Positions 10,550-23,695 of a stretch of DNA of 64,000 bases are shown in pieces. A program made the translations under genes and the position numbers. The stretch comes from Talinum fruticosum (Eukaryota > Streptophyta > Magnoliopsida > Caryophyllales > Talinaceae). The notes beneath the pieces were generated by a model. That model did not search any database and was not told the DNA's origin. It saw only the letters and a list, made by a program, of their open reading frames with translations. The first letter of the stretch is position 1. Each line of letters begins with the position of its first letter. The stretch spans positions 2,011,501 through 2,075,500 of the forward strand of contig JAITYX010000090.1 in NCBI GenBank assembly GCA_021018815.1. Direction: 5' to 3'.

Positions 10550-12274
10550 TTATATTCGGTTAATCTTATCCATAAATTGCTCGATGGACTGCTGCCTCTG
10601 CAACCTCATATCCTCATTGAACTTGTTGATGAACGCTTCAACTCGGCGGTTCAACTCGTCCTGACTCAGAGACGGCTCCTTCTTCAGCCTGGACGAGGTG
10701 ACAGCTGACGGTGCATAATTGGTGCGGTCCTTAAACGTCTCAGATTTCTTCACCGCCGGATCGTCAGATGAAGACTCGAGTACGTTGATCTCACGGCCGT
10801 GATTCTCCCACGTGTCTGATTTCTTCAGGTGCCTTGTTAACGGTATAGCGCGCCCTTCAGTTATCGCTTTCCAAGTGCTCTCCAACGTCTCATGCTTCTT
10901 TGGCTTCGCCACTCTCCTCAATGCTTTTCCGCCTATATGGGATTTTTCCATTAACAAATTAGCAAGTTAAAAAAAAATTACCAAAACGCGAAAAAGAAAA
11001 AAAAGAAAAGTAAGAGCAATAATTCAAATTTGAATTAATGGATATATAATCATGACAGATTACATAATTTAATATTTAATAATGTTTAATTTTATTGGGT
11101 CATCTCACCATAGGAAAAGTTAAATTTTATTTGAGTTTGCATAATAAAACATCTCAAATATAGTGGCTAAAAATTAAATTGACTTAGACTTTATATTCTA
11201 GTTTTATTTCACAAATTAAAATTGAATAAACTAACAAATGACATTAATACATATTTTCATAAAATTTTAGCCGAAGTTATTAACGTGAGTTAGTTCAAGT
11301 CAAATAAAATAAAAAACAACATTGGTGAGGCTAATAGTTTAATGAGATAACTTAACTCTAATAAAATGTGGATTAAAAGATCAAATAAAAAACCATTCAC
11401 AAAATATAGTTTTTCTAAAAATAAAAATATTCTTGTAAAATTTGAAGATTAATATTTATATTTGTTTTTTTCTTTGGTTTGGACAACTTCGGATTAATTC
11501 TCTGACTGGGGAATATTTTGCTAGCATTACTAAAATCTAATCTACTACTATATTTAGAAATTATGCATCATGCTTACCTTCTGTTGGACTAGCTTTAGCA
11601 GGGCGGCGATGATGACCAAACCTGGACGACGCCGGAGGCCTCTCTAAGAACGAAACTTCCACCGGCTCCTGCCTTGCCAGCGGCGAAGGCGGCGGCGGTG
11701 TCCACGCAGGAATCTCATCAGCAATCGACGGCGATTCCTCAATCTCATCGTCAATTTCCGCTTCTAGCGGCCGAATCTCGAATTCCACCACCGGAGACTT
11801 CACTTCCTCCACTATTTTGCTTTCTCCTTCCTCAATTTCCGCCGAGTTCATCGATTTCACAACCTCGACATCCACCTCGTTCACCGAATCGGCGCCGTAG
11901 TAGGAATCTGCGCTGTGGACGACCTCCGCCACCGAAACGGATGCGGATTCGTACGGAGAGAACTGTTCTGCTCGGACATGGTACTGCGGCGCCGGCACCA
12001 TCTTCGGAGGCGCGTGAGGCGCATCTTCAGGGCGAGGCGCGTGGTGGTGGAGGCGTGAGGAGGCGGCGATGGTAATGATGATGCCGTTGATGATGACGTA
12101 GAGGTAGGGAGGTCGGAGCCACGCGCTGAGAGAAGACCAGAGCAAGGGGAATTCAGAGGCGGCGGAGGTGAGGAGAGGATTCAAGGAGAGAGAGAGGAGA
12201 ATGGCGATGAAGAGAGCTCCGGAGGACATGAGGATGATTTTGAGTGAGTGTATCAGAGTACTTCCAGACGCCAT
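10550..12274 (-). CDS. DUF4408/DUF761 domain protein, two exons, 359 aa
   Basis: Exon 1 (12274-11578) starts MASGSTLIHSLKIILMSSG and has two hydrophobic segments (about residues 9-37 and 56-72), as in the DUF4408 membrane-anchor region. A long acidic, proline-rich linker follows. The donor is GAAG|GTAAGC (11577). The acceptor CCCATATAG at 10933 opens exon 2 (10932-10550), which restores the frame (phase 1). Exon 2 carries a basic, Ser-rich stretch and ends with the DUF761 motif ELNRRVEAFINKFNEDMRLQ then RQQSIEQFMDKINRI. The family, sometimes called cotton-fibre-expressed protein, is plant-specific with no established biochemistry. Total coding length is 1080 bp. The frame is fully open, so it looks functional. 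Confidence 0.9.
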
Positions 12275-12436
12275 TTTTTAGAGGAGAGAGAAAATGGGAG
12301 GAGATTTTCGTTTTCAAAAAAGGATGAGGGGATAGAGAGAGAGAGGAGAGAGAGAGAGAGTGAAGCCGAGAAATTAAGCACGTACGGATACGGAGAAGAG
12401 TTAAGCTTGAGGAGGAGGGGAAGGGTGGGGATGAAT

Positions 12437-12446
12437 TTTATATAGA
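12437..12446 (-). promoter_or_regulatory. TATA box of the DUF4408/DUF761 gene
   Basis: Minus strand reads CTATATAAAA about 165 bp upstream of the start codon. A GA/CT-rich leader (12285-12365) lies between, a usual plant arrangement. Confidence 0.6.
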
Positions 12447-14106
12447 GGTTGGGGAGGTGGGGTCCAAGACGCGGTTTTTGTTGATTTGAAAATTTCCCAC
12501 CGTTGGATTAGGATCGGGTGGTGACAGAATGGAGATCAAAGGGCCGTCTTTGAATTTTTGGCGTATTTCCATCTTTTAGCATAGAAATAAATTGTTAATG
12601 AATTTCTAATAAATAAATAATTCTTCTATCAAATTAAATAAATAAATAAATAATTCTTTTTACGAGAACTAAAAAGGGAAAAAATACTAACAATGAATTA
12701 TGTCTAATAATTCGTTTTGTTTTTGGACATTAGAAATGATATGAAAAACAACAAATATTTTTCTCTTTTAAAATAAAAAAATAAAATACATGTAAAATCA
12801 TGCCACTTTGTTCTTATTTTAATACTTATATATTAATTAATGTAGATTGTTTTTATATAAAATAAAAACGTAAAATTATGACAAAACCTTTTAAAATTAC
12901 AATTCAAGTAAATATAGGAATTTAATTTGACTGTATTTTCATTGTAAAGGAATAAAATTGGAGGCTTTGAAGTGTTATGAACATGAGTTGTATAAATTGA
13001 GGTGTGACTATCACTATCAAGAGTAAGGTGTGTTGTTGGGAAGCTGAAGACAAAGGGTTCCTTTTCCAAGTAGAATACATGGTATGCTATTGCTATAGCT
13101 ATAGCTATAGCCAGCCGACCAGTTAGAACTCAATCTCTCTCGGTTAGCTAATTAAAATCTATTTCTTCCTCTACACAATTGGCTTCCCAACAATATCTCT
13201 CCTTCTCTTCTACCTATTTCTACTTTTATTTCTTTGTTTTTATTAATAGGTAATCGTCACTTTCTAGCGAGGAGTAGGCGAATAATAATAAAAATTAACT
13301 ATATACGTATAAGTCATCTCGCTATTTCGAACCGCCATTAACATCCAAACTATATGGCCATGAAGCCCAATGGGTAAGGTGGTTGATGTAAAATGCTAAC
13401 TGTGATAATAATGATAATTCCTGTACTATAGGTCGTATACATAGTATGATCTAATCTAATTCGTTAATTATTTAAATTAAATTAGGAATAAAACTCTTTT
13501 TTTTTATAAATTTATAAAATATTAATAAATTAAATCAATAAATATTTGGCATTAACATGCAAATGTACCAAGAATATATGATAATATTTTTAGATACCAA
13601 TAATTCCTACTTTATAGATATTAGATACTAATATCCCTATTTTAAAAAATAGTGTCTTATGCTCTTTACTTTGAAGGTATTTACTTTATATATGTTATTA
13701 TCGAGTCAAATATACCCGATAAATATTAAATTTTTTCTGTTAGATTATAAACATATTCCTCGGCCTTCAAGCTTAAACTTAGACTACGTTCGACAACGAC
13801 GTTTTAAATAACATTTAGTGTTTTGATTAGTCAAAATATTATTTATTATAATTTTAGTTGTTCGAAAAACAAGCGTTTAATATCAATAAGTAGCGTTTTG
13901 AAGTATCGTTTGTCAAACATTCAAGTTATTAACGTTTGAGCAAAATTGAGTAGCGTTTCCAATTTGCTTCCAAACGTACCTTTGTATTTCCTGAACCACC
14001 ATCAACATAGTTTTTTTAATCAATGATTGCATCAACATACGGCAGATTGCAATTGATATAAGCACTTTATTGTTTTGCTGTCAAGGGTATTTAGAAACTT
14101 TAAGTG

Positions 14107-14108
<2 letters not shown>
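12447..14108. other. Intergenic, possible small MITE
   Basis: No gene seen. At 13785-13985 a segment starts ACTACGTTCGACAACGACG and ends AAACGTACCTTTG. These ends are loosely inverted, suggesting a decayed MITE, but no target duplication was found. A (CTATAG)n run lies at about 13092-13113. Confidence 0.35.

Positions 14109-14141
<33 letters not shown>
14109..14141. repeat. (TA)n microsatellite bordering a foldback element
   Basis: About 16 TA units directly beside the left arm of the inverted repeat at 14145-14728. Confidence 0.9.
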
Positions 14142-14143
<2 letters not shown>

Positions 14144-14144
14144 T

Positions 14145-14728
14145 ATTCATTGAGAATCAAGGGTTTAGATGAGAAGTATAAACTTTCATCTTCATCCTTC
14201 ATTTATAATTTAATAATTGAGATTAAAACCTAACTTATACCCACTACCTCAATCATTTAGCCCCACTCCCCTTTTCTCTCTCTTTGTCTTGATAATAGTC
14301 AACGTTGCTTGGACCGCCGCCACTCGCGAAATATCCGGAAAATTGGTGGTTGACGCAAAGGAGAGAAAAGGCTCCCTGATGGGGTTCACCATGCCCTTTG
14401 TTAGAGTTTTTCCACTATGCCGCCAGAAGTGTCAATCGCTAAATTTGCTACCAATTTAAGGTTACGGTCAACCCTAACAAAGGGCATGGTGAACCCCATC
14501 AAGGAGTGCCTTCTCTCTCCTCCGCGTCAACCACCAATTTGCTCGATAGCGGTACGGCAGCGGCAACGGCCGTCCAAGACAAGGAGAGAGAAAAGGAGGA
14601 GTGGGGGATGAATGAGTGAGTTAGTAGTATAAGTTAGGGTTTAATCTCAACCATTAGATTATAAATGAAGGTTGGAGATTGAAAGTTTCTAATTCTCATC
14701 TAAACCTTTAGTTCTCAATGGATATGGT
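14145..14728. mobile_element. Foldback element: long inverted repeat, arms about 255 bp, loop about 70 bp
   Basis: Left arm 14145-14404 and right arm 14474-14728 are imperfect reverse complements over their whole length. The strongest match is the inner end, where GGTTCACCATGCCCTTTGTTAG on the left (14383-14404) pairs with its complement at 14474-14495. Outer ends read ATTCATTGAGAA and TTCTCAATGGAT. (TA)n lies on the left and (CT)n/(GT)n (14729-14760) on the right, so target duplications are obscured. The open frames inside (14217-14459, 14417-14611) are by-products of the hairpin. It is a non-autonomous foldback or long-TIR MITE. Confidence 0.8.
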
Positions 14729-14760
14729 CTCTCTCTCTCTCTCTATGTGTGTGTGTGTGT
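14729..14760. repeat. (CT)n and (GT)n microsatellites
   Basis: (CT)n at about 14729-14743 followed by (GT)n at 14747-14760, abutting the foldback element. Confidence 0.85.
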
Positions 14761-17700
14761 ATTGAGAGTCTAAATTGAGTGCCATTAAGAATAATAACGA
14801 CAATAATGATAAAAAAATACGCGTCCTTTTTCATCATTTATTGTTCATCATCTAATGTAACCTCTAATATAACCGCATACATATTCTTCAAACAACTAGT
14901 TAAACAGACTATATGATGACGAGATAAACTACAACAATTATCAGCTACCTAAACGATGAATCCGCTAGTCAAACAAATATCCGTTAAACAAACAATTAAT
15001 TTTGACGAACATGGCTTTAAACATTTGTTTGAGTTGGTTTCTTAAACATGATATCGGAACCTTGTTGAACAGAGCTTACTGACATGACATGTACATTTGT
15101 TTCTTGTTTTTATATCAAAATTTAAGTTTATAGAAATGAGCTGATTGTTTTTGGTGTCAGAGCTATGTGTATAAGTTTCTGGTGATACAGTGATAGGATA
15201 TGCAAGAAAAGATGTAAAATAAAGTTAACAGCAGAATTCTCCAACTTTAACGCTGGTAGCTCAAGTTAGAGGCTGTTGATGAGGGTAACATGCTTGGATT
15301 GTTGGTCATTAGGGATCAAAACCTTAGACGTTAGGAGGATGATCATGAGTTTAAGAAAAGAGATCGAAAGTCTGGAAGCATATCAACGCTTTTTGTTTTG
15401 TAATTTTAATATGATTTGTAATTTTAATATGATACTTAGAATTACGTACTATTAACAATTCTCATCAGATTTTAGAAGAAGTTACCTTTTTTACTAGCAG
15501 ATAAATGAGACTTATACTCAAAAATTCTTTGTACTTTACCTAGGGTTAAAATAAAGTACAACTTGTGTTTCATTGAAAGTTAAGATATAAAAAAAACATA
15601 GGTGGAGAAAATTTCATGTAGAAGCACTAGTCAAACAACACATTCATTTCAAAGAAAAATTTATAACGAGGTAACAAACAGAGAGATTTGTTTATTTCAA
15701 CTCATCATAATTAAGTGTTCATCATCAGAATTCAGTCCCGATTAATACTTATTAGTACCGATCAAACACCAATTAACATCTAGTTTTCTTAACTAGAATT
15801 TACTCATATTCATCATTGATCATCAATAACTTAAGTATGATAAGTTGAAAAAAAACCCAAAATTCTTCTTAGAAGACAATAATATTCCCTTTCGAAACTC
15901 TTAATGTGTAATTATGGCCATATTAGACTTGTTTGATTAGTAATAATACAACTTTTTGTATTCTTATCCAAACAAAAAAATTGAATAGATCCTTGAAAGA
16001 AATAGGAAAAAATACTATTTTTTTGGTGTACGGAGGAGTAACGAAGAACAATACTGATAAAATAAAAAAAGAAAAATCGAACCCGACACCTAATGTACTC
16101 AATATTTCAATCTTGACCACTACATAAGACAATGTAGTTCTTTTATTTTTCTTTTATTTAGAAAAGGATCCACATTAATTATTCCAACACCAGAACGATG
16201 GAGTACTAGAAAAAAAAAAAAAAATCCCTTTTGCACCATCCGTTTTTGGAGATGCATGAATCTTTTTCCACTGAAAACTATGGTAAACCAGAGAAATATA
16301 GGGGGCAACTGGACAAGTAGAAACTTAGGGAAGAAGGTAAAGATAATATAAGTAATTTTTTCCCCTTAAATCCAATCATTATGCTCAGTGACTGACTGTT
16401 GCATAGCCAGTAGTAATCTTTCTGGAAATACGCAAAAACTGAAAAATAGAGAAACGACAGCTTCTGCTATTTCTGGGAAATTAACCCAAAATTCATGCAA
16501 ATGAAATGCTTGATTACCTATGTCTGCACCCACTTGTTTATATATAGTTAATACACCATAATCTGCTATTATGGACCATATTTGTTTAATGTGCCGTCCT
16601 CTATACCCATCTCTCAAGATCCATTTAAATATGAAAATAACAATAATACAATTATTATAGAAATATATTTATGGATTTGGACCACCATTTATCTGCTAAT
16701 AAGTTCAAAAAAATTATTATTGGCTTCTTGTTTTTTAATATAAAAAATTTGACCAATTAAATTAATTGATATACATAATTTCATATTTCATATTTCATAC
16801 GGGTTTTACTCATTAGTACTATACATGTTTAATAACATTGACAAAAAGGTTCATATTATATAGTATTTTTTTCTTTTACCCTAGGTAGAACCAACCTATT
16901 AATTTATCAGTTAATTTTCTTAATTTTAGCCTTGTTTAATTTATAATTTTTAGTATCGTACTAAATTATTACAGATTAATTGAATGGTTTATCACTTCTT
17001 ATTCTAGAGAATAATCTCATAATAAACTCTCATTAATTCATAGAAAAATCTTACATTGAGATAGATTTATTCTTATAGGTAACAATAATTCGATTTGATA
17101 CAAATAATTAAATATAAAAAATATATGATGAATAGTTTACTAGAGTAAAATTATTTTACAAAATGTCTTCTATGTTAATTTTACATTATTTCATAATACA
17201 TAACATAAGTTTATATCACATAAGGGCCATGTTCTTTTAATTTCGGTTTACAACCTTACACTTTTTACAACTTACAACTCATTATAATTATTTATAAATT
17301 TATATAACTTTTTACAGTTAACCTTACGACTATCTTATAATTTTCTACATAAATTATAATTTATTACAATCATACCGCATACAACTTAAAATCTTTAAAT
17401 TCTTTAAGACTGAAAGAAATTGAGTCTAACTTATTATATAACTTACTTAGATTACTTAAAGAATTATTATTTTTTTGATAAAATCTATATATAATTATTT
17501 TGATGGAAAGATTATATAATTCCATATGCTGTATGCTGTAGTTGCAATATTATTCTATAATTTGTCAAAAAGAGAGAGAGAGAGAGAGAGTTGGTGTCAA
17601 ACGGTCAATTTATGTGAATGTGACCGTTATCCGCGGGATGGGATCCAGAAGCGCCGAGGAGGGGGTCCATGCTCTATGCACGTGCCGGCCCCCACCCCTG

Positions 17701-18580
17701 TGCCGACCATTCTCCCTCTCCGAGACTACTTTTTTTTTCTGTACTGCCAACCACCATTCTCAAAAGCCGTCTTTGTATTTCGAAAGAAAGTGAAATGTCC
17801 TTCAAAATATAAATTTTAAAATTTTAAAAAGTGAAAAATGGTCCATATAATGTAATCTAATCTCTATCGTCTAACTGTTTCTTCTACTCATAAATAAAAA
17901 TTCTGGAGCACTTTAGAATTAGAGGCCCCATGCAAATACGAATTTTATCATTTGAATTTTCTTGCTTTGTAATTTGAGTTAAAGCACCTAAGTCCAAATT
18001 TAGTACAATTAATTTAGCGCTCGAGAATGGGCTATTCGATTCAATACGTGTCGGGTTATGTTTAGATAAGATAATTGAATGATTTTTTAAGTCGGTGATA
18101 TTTCAGATTGAATTGATTTGCGTTAGTTGATTCTTAATTTGGATCAATTAATATTTATTCAATAAATTTATTTTGCAAAATGGAAGTATGAATTTTTCGG
18201 GTCAAATTTAGTTTGACTCAATTTGTATTTCATGTCCATTTTATAGTGTCGGGTCGAATCATCAAATTCAAATTTTGAATCTCAGATTGATTTTTCCAAC
18301 TCTATATTATTATTCAATGTCCTATATGTATATATGGAGTAGTTGAACTTTTAAATTAAAAAAGGATGACTACAACAAAAGTTTTTAATTACATAAATAC
18401 TTGATAATATGGATAATAATTTACCACTTTTACATTCATAGTTATCATTTATATTTCTTCTTTTGCTCTTTTTGGAAAGTACGTTTTTTTCTCTTAGTTA
18501 TCTAATCAATTTCTGCCTTAACCCAAAAAAAAAAAAGTTTATGCCTAATCACGTAGTTTTCATGGATGTCATAATAGCCA
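14761..18580. other. Long gene-poor intergenic region
   Basis: Mostly AT-rich. Contains an (AG)n run at 17570-17590 and, just after it, a GC-richer patch (17620-17725) with a G-box core CACGTG at 17679-17684. That patch could be a fragment of a former promoter or leader, but no downstream gene is recognised. Short open frames at 16366-16617 (minus) and 17526-17819 (plus) match nothing known to me. Confidence 0.4.
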
Positions 18581-18860
18581 TTACCGTCTGCACCAAAAAA
18601 TAATAATAGCCATTTCCCTGCTATTTACTATTTTCATGTATATCTTGCTATTTGTTCTAATCAAGTATGCTCCAATTTGTTGATCAAGACGCCATAAGTT
18701 TATTAACCTCAATACGGTTGATAAACGGGTATATTCATCACACCCCGGGTAAAGAGGCTTCTTCGAATTGGCTAACAATTGCTCCGAGTACATGTGGTTG
18801 ATCGACTAACTCACGTTCTACTCCACGAACTAGCTCTTCGAGTCGATCTTCTAATTCCAT
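18581..18860 (-). pseudogene. CACTA (En/Spm) TNP2-type transposase fragment
   Basis: The minus-strand frame from 18793 contains KKPLYPGCDEYTRLSTVLRL (about 18760-18701), a hallmark of the N-terminal part of plant TNP2 transposases. Upstream, another frame reads MELEDRLEELVRGVERELVD (from 18860), which resembles the usual preceding segment but is shifted by a frame change. The following sequence diverges after INL. No terminal CACTA sequence is seen nearby, so this is an isolated decayed fragment. Confidence 0.65.
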
Positions 18861-21800
18861 ACTACTTGTTGGCTTCATTTTCATCATACCCTTCATCCGC
18901 CTCTCGTACGACATTATTCACATAGTACTTGAAATAGAGTTTTGACCTACTCAAGACACTAAACACTACTCAAAATGTTGTTGTCGGACAAGATCTAAAT
19001 ATTTAAGGCACTTATCATTCAAATATGTTTCAAAAATTTTTAACTTACCAAATTGTTTTCTAAAAATTTTTGATTCGAGTATTTCCATAATAAAAAATTA
19101 CTTGGAAGGAGATAAGGTTGCTTACAATTAGTTCTCTCTAAATTTCGCAAAAGCGAAGCTCACACTAAAATATGCGTAAGCTAAGAAAGGCGTTATTATT
19201 TATACATAGAATCATGCCGACAAGCGCCATAAGGTTTACGAAAAATGTTATATACACGTTATGATAGCATATTAATTAAAATAATTATGTCCCTTTCTAA
19301 AGATATATACCCGATGATTATGGCTTTAAAATTTAATTTGTATGGTGGGTTAGTCACATACATGTTATTACGATGTAGACATCAATGATATTAGAAAATT
19401 TGATGGGATTATTATTATTGAATAAAAATTTAGAATAGTACAATTAATGCGTTTATTGTAATCATTTTCCTTCATTTATATACGGAAATTGTAAAGAAAT
19501 GAGCATCGATGTTCAATTCTAATTGCTTGATTGATCAAGTCAATATGTTGATAGGGAAATATTTATCATAACTCAACCGAAAAATCAACATATTTTTTAA
19601 GCCTGTACACGTATACTAGTGCATGCAGTTGTGAAGCATGTATTTGTTGAATTCAGATCCAAATCTATATCGTAAAAGTTTAATTAAGTAGAATTTGATC
19701 TAGAATCATCTATAATAATCTTACCTCGACTTGCATAAACGCCAATAATATGTCGTATATTTTTCAAGTAAAATGTTATTGAATTCAACATGCCAAACAT
19801 GGTGCATGGCAAAACAAAATATAATGGGTAGTAGCTAACCCATGGATATTCTGTTATTCCTTACCCAAGTCTTGCTCTAGTATTCCACGGTAGGCCACGT
19901 ACCGTTTAATTTGAAAATACAACCAAAGTGTGAATGTTGAACCCTTGACGTTGACTTAGGTTCCTTAAAAATCCACCATCCTCGGAAAATATTTGGACAA
20001 AAGTTGAGATTACGTCACTGAGATGGGCGGCAAACAAAGACATATGAAGCTTCAAAGGAATTTTTGCTGGAAGGAAACTCCCATGCAGAAATTTTTCTGT
20101 CGTACAATTCGAAATATATGGCCGAGATTAGTCCATATATATGAAAATTACTATTATGTGAACAGTTAAACATTAGTACAAAACTTATATTACGGACTCA
20201 AGATACGTGTAACAAAATGGCAGCAGTAAACTAGGAAAGGGATGCACTTAGAGGGGGAAGGAATTAAAAAAGAAGAATTTTATTTTGTCTATTTGGGTTC
20301 GAGACAGCTAGTACCAGGTCCACAGTATAATTATGATATTTATAAGTTGAACAATTAATTTGACATCATAAAATTAGCCCGAGATTTGAAACTTGAATTG
20401 AATAAGTCAGACCCATATCTAACTTGATGTTCAAAATAGGCTCACTTAAAAGTGGAAATAAAATCTAAATTGACTCAAATTGAACCGTACTCGATCCGAA
20501 ATTTTCCACAAAGATGCTTCTTTTTGTAAGATAAACTCATTGCATCAAACATTGGTTGATCCGAACCAAGAATCACCTGCTTAAATTAGAGTCAACTCAA
20601 AAAGAAATCGATCCAAAACATAATTTGATTCAAAGTTAACTAGAGTCCCATAATTGAATCAAAGTTCGGGACGTGTAATTTTTACACACAATAAAAGTGG
20701 GCGACAAAAATGTTTGGGGTCCGAATAATGGGAAACAAGTTGTACGCACTAAGAGCTCAATGCGGTGAAGTCAAGTGGCAGTTACATTACAGTTTACGGG
20801 ACTTTCAGTTAATGGACGGTGGAAGAAATCCATGATATCAGACAAATTAGACTGTTGAAGAGTTAGTTAGGGCAGTTGGCCTCTAGATAGAGAAAGAAAT
20901 AGAGAAGATAAGGTAACGACAAGTCAATATCAAAAGAGAAAAATTAACCTTTTTTCTTTTTTTTTTTTCGAGTGGGGGAATTCTATTTGTGTTGAGTCGT
21001 TGTACTTGAAGTGATGAGTGACTAACACTTAAGCTACTTTTATATATATATAAAGATAATATTAATCGATATATACTTCATGAAGAAGAAATTTCATAAG
21101 AAAAGTTTAATATATGGAAAAAGCTCATTTGCTTTATGTCACCAACAAGAGTAGAAATCTTCTCTATTTTTGAAGAATCAAAGTCAAGTCTTGTAGAATT
21201 ATTAATCCATTGCCTTTTTAATTGTTCCACTTGTATGGTAATTAAGAGTTTATTATTTTAAAGTTTACATAGAATATCTAAAGAACTAGAAGAAATTAAT
21301 AAAAAATTACAAATATCTACAAAACAATTTAAAGAAATTAAAAAAATAAAATTATAAAATTTAAGAAATCGATTATAGAAATACAAATCCTACTCATAAA
21401 TTTTGTCTGTATCACGATTTTAAGGTTACAAGTTGAATTCTTATCTTGTCATTTGCGTAAAAATAAAATTGTAGAATTCAAGAGGTCGATTATAGAAGTA
21501 CAAACCCTAAAAATAAAATTTTGCTATAAATTATCATACATCTCTTGGACTAAATTTTTTATTTTTTTACCAAGTCAAAGGTTATAGAATAAATAAAATT
21601 AGAAAAGTTGTAGCTAAAAATAGTTAAGATTATCCTAAATGTATAGTCAAAAAGTGATGTACACCCCTTGAGTATTGCCACGTAAAATTTTCTTACCCAA
21701 ACACGAAAAGTAATGCCTAAGATAGATTGTAATTCGGATTCATTTTATTTTATGGTAATTAAATCCCCTTGCACTTGCACCCCTTTTTGTTTGTTATTTT

Positions 21801-23019
21801 AAAGATTTTTTTTTACTCGAACCCCATATCATAAATTATTTTTTTTTTTAAGGGAGGGGTCGGTGTGGGTGAAAATCAAGTGAGAAGTTTATTGGTAGTT
21901 TTTCCATTTGATGACTTATATGTTTATAGTCAATATAGATTGAAAATAATAAATGCAAACCAATATTATCTAATAATGGTCGATATATATAAGTATTGAG
22001 TAATATAAAACTAAAAATTAGTTTGTATCGATATTAAGTGATATATAGATACTGACGTGATTAAGATGATATTGAAAAGCATGACATCAACACGCGAACA
22101 AAAGATAGTGACCAAGGGGATAGGGTTGATAGCTAGAAAAGTAGATAAGGTTGGTCCATTTTAATTTTTCAATTTGCACCTACATTGAGTTATATACACT
22201 TGTCATTTTCGAGTTATCCATGGAAGTTGGAGGAAGTTTCATGGAAATTGTAGTTAAGGGAGCAACTGTCCTGCAGTTAAAAAGAGATGAAGACCTAAAT
22301 TCCCAAAAATACGGCAGTTATTTCCATTTTACATAACACTCAGCGATGGGCGGTGCGTGGATAAAGAAATTAATTACAGATGAAACTCTGAGTTACGTTT
22401 TTCTGTTAATCTACTTTTTGACTTTACTAGATTAGCAGTAATTACATGATAATGACTGATTAGTCCACCTTCACTTTGGCTTCATTTTAGGTCAAAAAGA
22501 ACTCATTAGTGACAACATGTAGGCAGATTTATATTAAAAAAAAATATACGACAAATTCACGTCAAGAAGTATATATGACATCTGCAAGCATGTGCTCCTG
22601 GGTGCATGTAAGAATTTTCCGATTAGCGACCGTCTGATCACTGTTGATGTCAGACGTGATCTCCACGTGGTACATTTGCATGGATGGATCTTCATCTGCT
22701 CGTAATGTTTCTCTTTGAGCAGGCCTAAAGATTTGGGCCTCTAGAAATCGTAATTTCATGGATCATAGTGGGCCTCATGGGCCCTTGGAGAGCTTGGGCT
22801 ATTACACAGTAATTACACGTTTAATCATTAATGTTTGCCAGCCAATGTGATGCAGGTAGCACTCTGTATGAGTTCAACTTCAGTTAACAGATCAGATTCA
22901 CACGACATCAAATCTGACATTTAGCTGGGATACGGGTTCTGTGCTAGAAACCTTGTCCTTGAGCTGTAGAATTACAAAAAAAAAAAAAAAAAAAAGATTC
23001 TGTAATATCTGACATTTAG
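18861..23019. other. Long gene-poor intergenic region
   Basis: No gene recognised. Segments at 18010-18290 and 20340-20660 share degenerate repeat words of the type GGGTCGAATCATC or GACTCAAATTGAACC, and look like old transposon-derived DNA. A G-box palindrome (CCACGTGG) is at about 22670-22678 inside a GC-richer patch (22560-22800) with no clear gene. An A-run lies at 22976-22995. Confidence 0.4.
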
Positions 23020-23290
23020 ATGAGGAGAGTGTTGTGAGATTATAATATCTCAGATTTTGGGAAGGTTCTCGGGTTGGAGATTATTTCTTATACTCTCTCA
23101 GAATATTGCATTTGTTGTGCTTGTGCCGTCCGTGATTTTTCCCAAGTTAGGTTTTCCACATTAAATCTTTGTCTCATTCTTGTTTATTAATCTCCATATA
23201 AATTCTTGATATTGTTTGTTATCCAAATTGATTCCGCATTATTTGCTCTAATTTCACCTAAAAAGTAAAATTTAGAGTGCGACTTATTTC
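23020..23290 (+). repeat. Decayed copia-type LTR fragment
   Basis: This segment is similar in order to the 3' half of the LTR at 51691-52333. Both contain GTGTGAGATT or GTTGTGAGATT, ATATCTC, GGGAAGGT, TTTTTCCAAGTT-type words, AATCTCCA and TTGCTCTAATTTCACCTAA-type sequence, ending near TTTAGAGTG. The terminal TAACA and primer site are missing here. Confidence 0.55.
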
Positions 23291-23695
23291 CTTAGAGGAT
23301 CTTTTCCGAGGATATATAGTTCCCTTAGCAAGAACAAAAATATAAATAATCTCATTCCATGATAGAACATAATGAAGAGTAAAAAGATAGTGCTGAGGTT
23401 TATTTCTCACTATTATAACACTAGCACACGAGTAGCGACTCAATAAACTACGCGCCCAAAAGTAGCTCACCAACATAGATAGTTACATAGCTTGCCTTAG
23501 GTTATATTCAGTCATTCATCTCACCCAGGTAGAAGGTGGACATGGCAAAAGTCTTCAATCCTTTGCCCAAAGACGGACTACCTTAGGTTATAAAGTAGCT
23601 GATAAGATGGGTTAAACAGGTAGATACAGGCGATCAAAGCATGGGAGTGATATTTGGTCGTATCTGAAGAACAGGAGAGAGACTATTGCTTATTT

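Noticed and set aside
11674..12075. 133-aa frame on the plus strand
   Set aside because: Antisense shadow of the DUF4408/DUF761 exon, caused by GC-rich codons.
14217..14611. Two small proteins (80 and 64 aa)
   Set aside because: Both fall in the arms of the foldback element and show no family features.
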